From: CADEED01 sp036677145
GTDB taxonomy: Bacteria > Pseudomonadota > Gammaproteobacteria > Steroidobacterales > Steroidobacteraceae
DNA: 64,000 bases
Direction: 5' to 3'
Assembly: GCA_036677145.1 (NCBI GenBank)
Contig: JAKFFF010000091.1
Coordinates: 50,159 to 114,158 of the forward strand
Shown here: positions 16,791 through 24,225 of the stretch, in pieces
Numbering within the stretch: position 1 is the first letter of the stretch
Layout: every line of letters begins with the position of its first letter
Translations under genes and position numbers: made by a program
The notes under the pieces: generated by a model
Told to the model about the DNA's origin: nothing
The model's input: only the letters and a program-made list of their open reading frames with translations
Database searches by the model: none

Positions 16791-17759
16791 TCAGATCGCG
16801 ACAGCGGTTGCTGTAGCGGCAAAGTTGTCAGGGGATTCGAGCACGAACGTCTGCGTATCGCGTCCGCGCTCGATGCGTTTGACGAGACCGGCGAGCACTC
16901 CGCCGGGCCCGCATTCGACCACGTGTTTGAAACCGGCGCCGGTCAATGCGCTTACCGTCGCGGTCCAGCGCACGGGGCTCGAAAGCTGCTTCACCAGCAG
17001 CGCACGGATGTCGTCGGGATCGGAGTGCTCCTGGGCATCGACCGCACTCAGGTAGCGGAGCTCAGGTTTGCGGAATGTCGTCGCGGCCAGCCGTTCTCCG
17101 AGGCGCGCGCCGGCCGGTTTCATCAGGCTGCTGTGCGACGGGACGCTGACCGGCAGTTCGAGCGCGCGTTTGGCGCCACGCGCCTTGGCCGCTTCGATGG
17201 CGCGCAGTACGGCGGCGCGTTCGCCCGCGATGACGACCTGTCCGGGCGAATTGAAATTCACCGCCTCGACCACGCCGCCCTGCGCGGCCGCGTCCCGACA
17301 GGCCGCTTCGACGTCCGCATCCTCGAGACCTAACAAGGCGGCCATCGCTCCAGTGCCGGCCGGCACCGCGGCCTGCATGACCTGCCCGCGGAAGCGCACC
17401 AGATCCACACAGGCAGCGAAGTCGACCGCGCCCGCGGCAACCAATGCGGTGAATTCTCCGAGGCTGTGTCCGGTGACGATTGCGGGCCTTGCGCCCTTGC
17501 GCTCCTGCCACAGGCGCCAGGTGGCGATGCCCGCGGCAAGCATCGCCGGCTGCGTGCGTTCAGTGCTGTTCAGCAAGTCGGCGGGTCCCTCGCTGCACAG
17601 TTGCCACAGGTCGTAGCCGAGCACGGCGGAGGCTTCCGCGAAGGTCGCGCGCACGATGGGTGATTCGTCGGCGAGCTTCGTGAGCATGCCGACCGATTGC
17701 GATCCCTGGCCGGGAAATACGAATGCCAGTGCGCCGGATTCTGATGAGTGTGTTGTCAT
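16791..17759 (-). CDS. fabD: malonyl-CoA:ACP transacylase
   Basis: This 322-aa enzyme loads malonate onto ACP. Motifs: FVFPGQGSQSVGM at the N-terminus, VTGHSLGEFTALVAAGA with the nucleophilic Ser, VRFRGQVMQ with the carboxylate-binding Arg, and VPSHSSLMKPAG with the catalytic His region. It begins 10 bases after the rhombosortase stop. fabH and plsX, which usually precede fabD, are not here; their place is taken by the rhombosortase gene. Confidence 0.97.
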   Translation of the reverse strand: MTTHSSESGALAFVFPGQGSQSVGMLTKLADESPIVRATFAEASAVLGYDLWQLCSEGPADLLNSTERTQPAMLAAGIATWRLWQERKGARPAIVTGHSLGEFTALVAAGAVDFAACVDLVRFRGQVMQAAVPAGTGAMAALLGLEDADVEAACRDAAAQGGVVEAVNFNSPGQVVIAGERAAVLRAIEAAKARGAKRALELPVSVPSHSSLMKPAGARLGERLAATTFRKPELRYLSAVDAQEHSDPDDIRALLVKQLSSPVRWTATVSALTGAGFKHVVECGPGGVLAGLVKRIERGRDTQTFVLESPDNFAATATAVAI

Positions 17760-17769
17760 GGGGCGCGGA

Positions 17770-18399
17770 TTATAGCGGCAGCTTGCGCCGCTTCCGGTCG
17801 AGGAAAATCAGCAGCAGTGAGATCACGATTCCACCGATGGCGCCATACAGGTGCGCGTCGACGATCGTGTTCGACGCGCCCGCGAACGGCATCTGGCCGG
17901 AAACCTGCTCGTAGGAAAGTTTCCCGATGATGAAGGCCGCGAGGATCCACCCATCGAGATCACCGCGCCGGATGTGCGCCAGCGTGCCCGCCGTCATGAC
18001 GCCATGCAGAGCGCCGGAGGAGCCGACATACCATTCCACTTCGGGGTTGAAGAACCACAGACCGGCGCTCACACAGGCCGCCGAGAACAGATAGATAGCC
18101 GCCCAGCGCAGCGGCGAATGATCCCGCGCGAACAGCGCCCACATGAGGACGATTCCGAGGGAATTGAGCACGGTGTGTTCGGCATCGAGGTGCACGAAAT
18201 GGGCGCTGATGAGCCGCCACCATTCCCCGGCGGCAATGGCGACGCGCTCATAACTCAACGTATTGCGGACCGTGTCGCCGCCCAGTTCCAGCAATCCGAG
18301 GGCCGCACATACCAGGATCAGGGCGAGCCCGTAGGCACGGTCGCAGTTGAGCGACTTGAGCACCCGGCCGAACCCTGACGCCGGGCTGTCAGCGTTCAT
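17770..18399 (-). CDS. rrtA: rhombosortase (rhomboid-family intramembrane serine protease)
   Basis: This 209-aa membrane protein has about six hydrophobic segments. It carries the rhomboid catalytic pair Ser128 in YVGSSGALHGV and His183 in IVDAHLYGAIGG, plus the N-terminal GEWWRLISAHFVHLDAEHTVLNSLG characteristic of the rhombosortase branch rather than GlpG housekeeping rhomboids. Rhombosortases cleave GlyGly-CTERM tails of proteins exported by type II secretion; a candidate substrate (protease at 872-2953) is in this window. The gene is divergent from gspG with only 39 bases between start codons, and runs into fabD with a 10-base gap. Function is by family resemblance and context. Confidence 0.85.
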   Translation of the reverse strand: MNADSPASGFGRVLKSLNCDRAYGLALILVCAALGLLELGGDTVRNTLSYERVAIAAGEWWRLISAHFVHLDAEHTVLNSLGIVLMWALFARDHSPLRWAAIYLFSAACVSAGLWFFNPEVEWYVGSSGALHGVMTAGTLAHIRRGDLDGWILAAFIIGKLSYEQVSGQMPFAGASNTIVDAHLYGAIGGIVISLLLIFLDRKRRKLPL

Positions 18400-18400
18400 T

Positions 18401-18409
18401 TGCTATCAT
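18401..18409 (+). promoter_or_regulatory. candidate extended -10 promoter for gspG
   Basis: TG-C-TATCAT is an extended -10 element (five of six in the hexamer) located 29 bases before the gspG ATG. It lies in the 39-base gap between the divergent rrtA and gspG starts; no good -35 box is present 17 bases upstream, which extended -10 promoters tolerate. A GGGGAA ribosome binding site follows near 18430. Confidence 0.4.
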
Positions 18410-18438
18410 CCGCCACCGCTTTGCCCCACGGGGAATTC

Positions 18439-18879
18439 ATGAAATCTCGCTCCCTACGCTTCGCCCGCGGCTTCACCCTCATCGAGATCATGGTGGTCGT
18501 GGTGATCATCGGCTTGCTGGCGGCCGTTATCCTGCCGAATGTGTTTGGCAACGTCGAGAAGGCGCAGATAAATCGCGCGAAGAGCGACATCCAGGCGATG
18601 GAAACCGCCCTGACGATGTTCAAGCTCGACAACTTCAAATATCCGAGCACCGATCTCGGACTCAGCGCGCTGACGCAGCGGCCCAATGATCCGACCATCC
18701 GCAACTGGCGCGAAAACGGTTATCTCAAGCGCGTGGGCAACGATCCCTGGGGAAATCCTTATCAATACGTATTCCCCGGCACGCGTGGCCAGGAGTACGA
18801 CCTGTATTCGTTCGGCGCCGATGGTCAGGAAGGTGGCGAAGGCGCCAACGCCGACATTGGCAACTGGAACCTCGAGTAA
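18439..18879 (+). CDS. gspG: type II secretion major pseudopilin GspG
   Basis: The 146-aa product is the main building block of the periplasmic pseudopilus. A short leader ends at Gly11, followed by Phe12 and Glu16 (ARGFTLIEIM), the PilD-type prepilin peptidase and methylation site, then a hydrophobic helix. The C-terminal stretch GQEGGEGANADIGNW is the calcium-binding loop typical of GspG. The ATG at 18439 has an upstream GGGGAA; an in-frame TTG at 18400 is less likely. It is the first gene of a gspG-N operon. Confidence 0.97.
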   Translation: MKSRSLRFARGFTLIEIMVVVVIIGLLAAVILPNVFGNVEKAQINRAKSDIQAMETALTMFKLDNFKYPSTDLGLSALTQRPNDPTIRNWRENGYLKRVGNDPWGNPYQYVFPGTRGQEYDLYSFGADGQEGGEGANADIGNWNLE

Positions 18880-18884
18880 GGATC

Positions 18885-19457
18885 ATGAAACGCGGGAAAC
18901 GCGCGCTCGCGCGCGGCTTCACGCTGATCGAGCTGATGATCGTGGTGTTCATCATCGGCCTGGTGACGGCCGGTGCGGTCATCGTATTCGGCGGCGAGCG
19001 TCGCGACACCGAGCTCGAGAAAGAAGCCGCGCGCCTCGACGCCCTCCTCAACTACGCCCGCGAACAAGCGGAGCTGCAAACCCGCGACTACGGGTTTCGC
19101 GCCAACCAGACTAGCTACTCCTTCGTGGTGTTCGACGTGCTCGCCAACGAGTGGCGTCCCGCCGAAGAGGACGATGCGCTGCGCGAACGGAAGTTCCCCG
19201 CGGGAATCCGCCCGGCGATGGTCGTCGAGGGACGTTCGATCGTGCTCGATTCGAAAAAGAAGGATGTCGAAGACTTCCGGCCACAGGTCCTGATCTTCGC
19301 CAACGGCGACCTGTCGTCATTCGAGGTGATGCTAGCGCGCGAGGGCAGCGACGACCGGGCGCGCATCTTCACGGACGAACAGACGAACATCCGCCTCCTG
19401 CAGCCCGGCGAAACCGAAACCGTCGGGCCCGTCAACCGGGCGGCGCAACGCCGATGA
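18885..19457 (+). CDS. gspH: type II secretion minor pseudopilin GspH
   Basis: This 190-aa minor pseudopilin has its processing site at Gly11-Phe12 with Glu16 (ARGFTLIELM), a hydrophobic helix to about residue 35, then a globular periplasmic domain beginning DTELEKEAARLDALLNYARE, typical of GspH. It is 5 bases after gspG and its stop overlaps the gspI start (ATGA). Confidence 0.92.
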   Translation: MKRGKRALARGFTLIELMIVVFIIGLVTAGAVIVFGGERRDTELEKEAARLDALLNYAREQAELQTRDYGFRANQTSYSFVVFDVLANEWRPAEEDDALRERKFPAGIRPAMVVEGRSIVLDSKKKDVEDFRPQVLIFANGDLSSFEVMLAREGSDDRARIFTDEQTNIRLLQPGETETVGPVNRAAQRR

Positions 19458-20107
19458 CTTCCCCGGGCACGAAACGCGAACGCGGCTTCACGTTGCTCGA
19501 GGTGCTGATCGCGCTCGCCATCGTTGCCGTCTCGGTGGGCGCCCTGCTCGGGACGATCACCTCCTCCGCCAGCAACATCATCTATCTCAAGGACAAGACC
19601 CTCGCCGAATGGGTGGCGCTCAACCGGCTGACCGAGGTGCGCATCGCCCAACAGGTTCCCGCGAAGGGACGACGCACGGGCAACGCCGAGATGGGCGGCA
19701 TGCGCTGGCAGTGGGAAGAAGAAGTGACGGAGCTGCCCGTGAAAGGCATGTTCCGCATCGACATTCGCGCGCGTCCGACGGGTCAAACGGTGGACGACAA
19801 GCGCCCGGTGACGAAGTCCGCCACTCAGACCACGGACGAAGGAAAGGCGGCGGGCAAAGAACTCGACCGACTCAGCTGGACCACCAGCGTCGCGGGAGTG
19901 GTCGGCACGGGCCAGTCACTGCGCCAGACGTCGATAGCGGCAGCATTGAGTGGCAGTGGACCTAACACGCAGGGCAATCCCGGAACGCCGGGCACCCCGG
20001 GGACTGGATCACCCGGCACGCCGGGTTCGCCGGGATCGCCCGGAACACCGGGATCTCCGGGCAATCCTGGCGCGGCGCCCAAACCCGCGCCGGGATCGGA
20101 TCGCTGA
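19454..20107 (+). CDS. gspI: type II secretion minor pseudopilin GspI with collagen-like C-terminal tail
   Basis: The processing site is Gly11-Phe12 with Glu16 (ERGFTLLEVL), followed by the GspI pattern LAEWVALNRLTEVRIAQ and MRWQWEEEV. A normal GspI ends at about 120-130 residues; this one is 217 aa. Residues 174-206 (bases 19973-20071) are a collagen-like run of Gly-X-Pro triplets (GNP, GTP, GTP, then a GT interruption, then GSP, GTP, GSP, GSP, GTP, GSP, GNP), with a basic, Pro-rich end. GspI, J and K form the pseudopilus tip, so this tail would be exposed near the tip or the secretin entrance. ATG at 19454 overlaps the gspH stop, and its own stop shares a base with gspJ. Confidence 0.93.
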   Translation: MTSPGTKRERGFTLLEVLIALAIVAVSVGALLGTITSSASNIIYLKDKTLAEWVALNRLTEVRIAQQVPAKGRRTGNAEMGGMRWQWEEEVTELPVKGMFRIDIRARPTGQTVDDKRPVTKSATQTTDEGKAAGKELDRLSWTTSVAGVVGTGQSLRQTSIAAALSGSGPNTQGNPGTPGTPGTGSPGTPGSPGSPGTPGSPGNPGAAPKPAPGSDR

Positions 20108-20751
20108 TGCGTCGCGCCTCTTTCACGCGCGGATTCACCATCATCGAGGTGGTGATCGCCATTTTCATCTCGGCGGTCATGTTTGCGATCGGTTACGGCG
20201 CCATCAACCAGGCGCTCGCCGATCGCGATGAACTCAATACGTCGCAGGAACGTGTGACCGAGATCCAGCGCGGCATGCGCGTCGTTGCGCAGGACTTCGC
20301 GCAGATCGTCGCGCGGGCGGCGCGCGACACGGCGGGCACGGGTCAGCTCATGCCGGCCGTATCCGCGACCGGCTCCGACGGCACGCTCCTGACATTCACA
20401 CGCGCCGGCTGGAGCAATCCCGCGGGCGTGCAGCGTCCCGCCGAACAACGCGTGCGATATCGCTTCGTCGACGGTTCACTCGTCCGCGAGCATTGGCTGT
20501 CAGTGGATCCCGCGCTGAGTGCCGAGCCGCGCCAGAGAATTCTCTTCACGAAAATCACCGCGGCCGAGGTGCGTTTCCTCGAGCCGGCGACACGCGCCTG
20601 GCGTACGGATTGGCCGCCCGTTGCCGCCAGCGGTCCGGTGAACTCCGCCAACGTGAGCCAGGTGCTGCTCCCGCGACCGCTTGCCATCGAATTCACGGTC
20701 GTGTTCGAGGATTGGGGCCGCGTCCAGCGCGTGTTCGAGATACCGATGTGA
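20107..20751 (+). CDS. gspJ: type II secretion minor pseudopilin GspJ
   Basis: This 214-aa product has a prepilin cleavage site at Gly9-Phe10 with Glu14 (TRGFTIIEVV), a hydrophobic helix to about 30 and then QERVTEIQRGMRVVAQDFAQIVAR, the GspJ signature. The C-terminal domain (RYRFVDGSLVREHW, LPRPLAIEFTVVFEDWG) matches the family. It shares its first base with the last base of gspI (TGATG) and its stop overlaps the GTG of gspK. Confidence 0.95.
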   Translation: MRRASFTRGFTIIEVVIAIFISAVMFAIGYGAINQALADRDELNTSQERVTEIQRGMRVVAQDFAQIVARAARDTAGTGQLMPAVSATGSDGTLLTFTRAGWSNPAGVQRPAEQRVRYRFVDGSLVREHWLSVDPALSAEPRQRILFTKITAAEVRFLEPATRAWRTDWPPVAASGPVNSANVSQVLLPRPLAIEFTVVFEDWGRVQRVFEIPM

Positions 20752-21701
20752 GACACGCGCGACAACGTGGCATCGCGCTGCTGGTCGCCATCGTGATTTT
20801 CGCGATCGCCGCGACCGTGGCGGCCGCCATCACCTACAACAAGGCCATGGCCGCACGGCGTGCTGCCGCGACTTTCGCACTCGAACAGGCTCTGCAGGCG
20901 GGCATGGCCGCGGAAGCGCTCGCCGGCATCGTGCTCAATAACGCGAGTTCGCAACGCACGCAGACGAACCAGGACTGGGCGCAACCGGTCGGTCCGCTGG
21001 AAATCGAAGGCACGGGGGTTTGGATCCAGGCGCAGCTCGAGGATCTGCAGGGCCGATTCAATCTCAACAGCGTGGTCGCCTGGAATCAGCAGCTCAACGA
21101 ATTCGACATCGACCAGCACCAGTACGAAATCTTTCAGCGGCTGCTCCAGGACAACAACATCGACCTGCGTTACGCGGATTTGCTGGTCGACTGGATAGAT
21201 CCGGACATCAACCCGCGCACCCAGGGCGGCGAAGACACGCTGTATCTCTCTCAGGATCCACCCTATCGGCCGCCGAACACCTTCATTACACACACCTCCG
21301 AACTGCTCGCATTGCCGGGACTCGGCGCCGAGAACTTCGCAAAGATCGCGCCCTACGTCACCGCATTGCCAGTCGACGTGAAGGTCAACCTTTGCACCGC
21401 GAGTGGCGTCGTGCTGGACGCGACCCGCAACGATCCACAGAACCGTACCGAGTACGCGCTGCAGGATTTGGCGCAGGCGCGAGAAAAGGAGTGTTTCCCC
21501 CAGATTTCCGTCTTCCAGGCCGGCACCGACCCGAACGTCTGGCCGGCGGTCCAGGACCGGGTGTCGGAGACATCCTCCTACTTCCGCCTCCGCACACACA
21601 TTCGGGTTGGCACTGCGGAGTTCGTTTTGTACAGTGTTCTGAATCGCGAGAGCGGCACAAACCTCGTTCGCACGATCCAGCGCAGTTTCGGCAGCGAATG
21701 A
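20748..21701 (+). CDS. gspK: type II secretion minor pseudopilin GspK
   Basis: I place the start at GTG 20748, which overlaps the gspJ stop (GTGA) and gives a proper prepilin leader (RQRG|IALLVAIVIF); the open frame extends much further upstream inside gspJ. Residue +5 is Val, not Glu, as is normal for GspK, which caps the pseudopilus tip. The 317-aa product contains LEDLQGRFNLNSVV, LLVDWIDPDI and FITHTSELLALPGLG, characteristic of the two SAM-like domains of GspK. Confidence 0.95.
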   Translation: MRHARQRGIALLVAIVIFAIAATVAAAITYNKAMAARRAAATFALEQALQAGMAAEALAGIVLNNASSQRTQTNQDWAQPVGPLEIEGTGVWIQAQLEDLQGRFNLNSVVAWNQQLNEFDIDQHQYEIFQRLLQDNNIDLRYADLLVDWIDPDINPRTQGGEDTLYLSQDPPYRPPNTFITHTSELLALPGLGAENFAKIAPYVTALPVDVKVNLCTASGVVLDATRNDPQNRTEYALQDLAQAREKECFPQISVFQAGTDPNVWPAVQDRVSETSSYFRLRTHIRVGTAEFVLYSVLNRESGTNLVRTIQRSFGSE

Positions 21702-21737
21702 GATATCCGGTGAACCCGGCCAGATGAGCCAACAAGA

Positions 21738-22988
21738 ATGAGCGAGTCGTTAGTCATACAACTGCGCGATGGCGCCGAACCCGAGTGGATGGTCTGCTCG
21801 GCCGACGGCCACGTGACCGTGCATCGCATGTCCGGCGCTTTGGCGCAGGCAGCCCCGCTCGCCGTGGGACGGCGTGTTGCCGTCATCGTGCCGGCCGTCG
21901 ACGCGCTCGTCACCGACAGTGAGGCGCCGGCGAAGAGCGCCGCCAAGCTCGCGCAGGTCGTGCCCTTCGCGCTCGAAGAGCGGGTCGCGGACGAAGTCGA
22001 GAACCTGCATTTCGCGCTGGGTGAGCGTTCCGCGGAAACCGGCCGCGTCCCGGTCGTGGTCGTGGAGCGCAAACGCATCAATGCCTGGCTCGACGAACTG
22101 CGTGGCGCGGGACTCAACCCGCAAGCTATCTACTCGGCGGCGACCCTGCTGCCATCCATGCCCGGGCAGTTGATCGCGCTGCTCGAAGGCGAGTCGATCA
22201 CGCTGCGCGGCCCCGACTTTCCGCCGCTCGTCCTGCCGTCGACCTCGATCACCGATGCCGTCGACATGGCGCTCGCCGGATTGACCGCGCCTGTGGAGGG
22301 ACTGGAGCCCGCCATGCCCGGGCTGCTGTTGTACGCCGGACATGACGACTGGCACACGCACCAGAACGAGATCGACGCGCTGCGCGAAAGATTCACCGGC
22401 GTGAAAGTGCAATTGCTCCCTTCGGGTTCGATCGGCGTGCTCGCACCGGCGGCCGCCGCCGGCGAGGCGATCAATCTTTTGCAGGGCGCGCTCGCGGTCG
22501 CCTCTCCGCTGCAGTTGTCGTGGCGCTCGTGGCGCATCGCCGCGATCCTCGCGGCGTCGCTGTTGTTCTTGCATCTCGGCGCGCGTTATTTCGAACTCAA
22601 CCAGCTCCGCAAGAACGAGGCCTCGCTCGACGCCAGCATCCAGGATGCCTTCCGCGCGGCCATGCCGGGACAGGTGAACGCAACGAATGCGCGCCGGCGC
22701 GTGGAGATCCGGCTCGCGGAAGTGCGCGGCGGTGGTGGAAACGGCGCATTGTTGCCCGCGTTGTCCGCGGTCGCGGTCGCGCGCAGCGCGGTCCCGAACG
22801 CCGTGGTCGAAGGCCTCACATTCCGTGACGGCACGCTCGACCTGCGTATCAGCGCGCCGGACGCAGCCAGCCTCGACGCGATCGGCCAGCAATTGCGGGC
22901 TGCCAGCTGGCAGGCCGACATCCTCGGCGGCAGCGCCAACGGTGACAGTTATCGCGGACGCCTGCAGGTCCGCAAGGCGGGCGCATGA
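21738..22988 (+). CDS. gspL: type II secretion inner-membrane protein GspL
   Basis: The 416-aa assembly-platform protein has a cytoplasmic actin-like N-terminal domain (about 1-250; AKSAAKLAQVVPFALEERVA is a typical GspL stretch) that recruits the GspE ATPase, one transmembrane helix near 264-282 (IAAILAASLLFLHLG) and a periplasmic ferredoxin-like domain (about 290-416). It begins 36 bases after gspK and overlaps gspM by four bases (ATGA). Confidence 0.93.
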   Translation: MSESLVIQLRDGAEPEWMVCSADGHVTVHRMSGALAQAAPLAVGRRVAVIVPAVDALVTDSEAPAKSAAKLAQVVPFALEERVADEVENLHFALGERSAETGRVPVVVVERKRINAWLDELRGAGLNPQAIYSAATLLPSMPGQLIALLEGESITLRGPDFPPLVLPSTSITDAVDMALAGLTAPVEGLEPAMPGLLLYAGHDDWHTHQNEIDALRERFTGVKVQLLPSGSIGVLAPAAAAGEAINLLQGALAVASPLQLSWRSWRIAAILAASLLFLHLGARYFELNQLRKNEASLDASIQDAFRAAMPGQVNATNARRRVEIRLAEVRGGGGNGALLPALSAVAVARSAVPNAVVEGLTFRDGTLDLRISAPDAASLDAIGQQLRAASWQADILGGSANGDSYRGRLQVRKAGA

Positions 22989-23464
22989 AATCCTTGCGCG
23001 CCTGGTACGCCAACCTCGCCGACCGCGAGCGTCGCGTCGTGAACATCGGCGCCGTCGTCGCCGTCGTACTGGTACTGCTGGGAATCGTCCTGCCGCTCAA
23101 CCGCAGCCTCGCGCAAGCCCGCCAACGAGTGGTCACGAAACAGGCGGACCTGGCGTTCATCCAGAGCGCCGTGCCGGAACTGGGATCCCTGAGTCCCGCC
23201 GGCAACATCGCGAGTGGCGAATCACTCGTGGTGCTGATCGACAGCTCCGCGCGAGAAAGCGGGCTCGGCAAATCACTGGCGAGCAGCCAGCCCACGGGCG
23301 ACAAGGGCCTGAGGATCCGACTCGATCAGGTGCCCTTCGACGGCATGGTCGCCTGGCTCGCGCGTCTTGCGCAGAGTCATGGCGTGCGCGTGGAATCCGC
23401 GGAAATCGAAGCCGCCGGTGAGCCCGGCCTGGTCAACGCCGGTCTCGTGCTGAAGGCTGGCTGA
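22985..23464 (+). CDS. gspM: type II secretion inner-membrane protein GspM
   Basis: This 159-aa bitopic protein has the GspM layout: short cytoplasmic N-terminus with NLADRERRVV, one membrane helix (about 18-37), a coiled coil (SLAQARQRVVTKQADLAFIQ) and a ferredoxin-like periplasmic domain ending VRVESAEIEAAGEPGLVNAGLVLK. It partners GspL in the assembly platform. It overlaps both neighbours (ATGA with gspL, TGATG with gspN). Confidence 0.92.
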   Translation: MKSLRAWYANLADRERRVVNIGAVVAVVLVLLGIVLPLNRSLAQARQRVVTKQADLAFIQSAVPELGSLSPAGNIASGESLVVLIDSSARESGLGKSLASSQPTGDKGLRIRLDQVPFDGMVAWLARLAQSHGVRVESAEIEAAGEPGLVNAGLVLKAG

Positions 23465-24225
23465 TGCGGCGGCGAGCGCTCGGCCTCACCATCGCCGCGG
23501 GTGTCGCGGTATTTCTCGTGGTCCTGGCGCTCTATCTACCGGCAGCGTGGGTGTCCGGCGCCCTGCCCCCGGACGTGCGCTGCCGGGAACTCGGCGGATC
23601 GGTGTGGCGCGGCGAGTGCCTCGGCCTCAGATACGGCGACAACGCACTAGGCGACGCCACCTGGAATTTCGCCGCGGGCAGCGCCCTCACCGGACGGCTG
23701 GTCGGCGATGTCGACGTGCGCGGCAGCGCACTCAATGTGCGCGCGGACGTCGACTCCTCGTTCCGCGGCACGGGTGAGCTGCGCAACGTCCGTGGAAATC
23801 TCACCCTCGATCCGGCACAGCTCGGGCAACTGCCGCAGGACAAACGCGGCACGTTGACGATGAATCTCGGCAGGCTCGCGGTGACGGATGGCGCACCGAG
23901 TGCGATCGAAGGCACGCTCGAGTTGCGCGATTTCCGGCAGACCGGCGCGCGTCCGCTCGAGCTGGGTTCCTACCAGGTGACTTTCGACGGCGTGGCTTCG
24001 CCCGATGCGGCTGCGAATGCGCCCATGATCGGAAAGCTGCGCGATCTCGGCGGTCCCTTCGCCGTCGAGGGGACGATCACGCTGGCTCCGCCGCGCAATT
24101 ACATCGTGCAGGGACTGATCACGGGCCGCACCGCGGAGGCCGAGCGGCTGGTGCGCGAGATCACGCTGGGTGCGACACCCGATGCCTCCGGGCGCAGTGC
24201 ATTCTCGTTCGAGGGCAGTTACTAG
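23464..24225 (+). CDS. gspN: type II secretion protein GspN
   Basis: This 253-aa protein has one N-terminal membrane anchor (AAGVAVFLVVLALYLPAAWV) and a periplasmic beta-rich domain with GSVWRGECLGLRYG, like other GspN. GspN is an accessory component, dispensable in some systems. It is the last gene of the operon; gspC, D, E and F are not in the window. Its TAG stop lies in a CTAG palindrome shared with the stop of the convergent helicase gene. Confidence 0.9.
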   Translation: MRRRALGLTIAAGVAVFLVVLALYLPAAWVSGALPPDVRCRELGGSVWRGECLGLRYGDNALGDATWNFAAGSALTGRLVGDVDVRGSALNVRADVDSSFRGTGELRNVRGNLTLDPAQLGQLPQDKRGTLTMNLGRLAVTDGAPSAIEGTLELRDFRQTGARPLELGSYQVTFDGVASPDAAANAPMIGKLRDLGGPFAVEGTITLAPPRNYIVQGLITGRTAEAERLVREITLGATPDASGRSAFSFEGSY

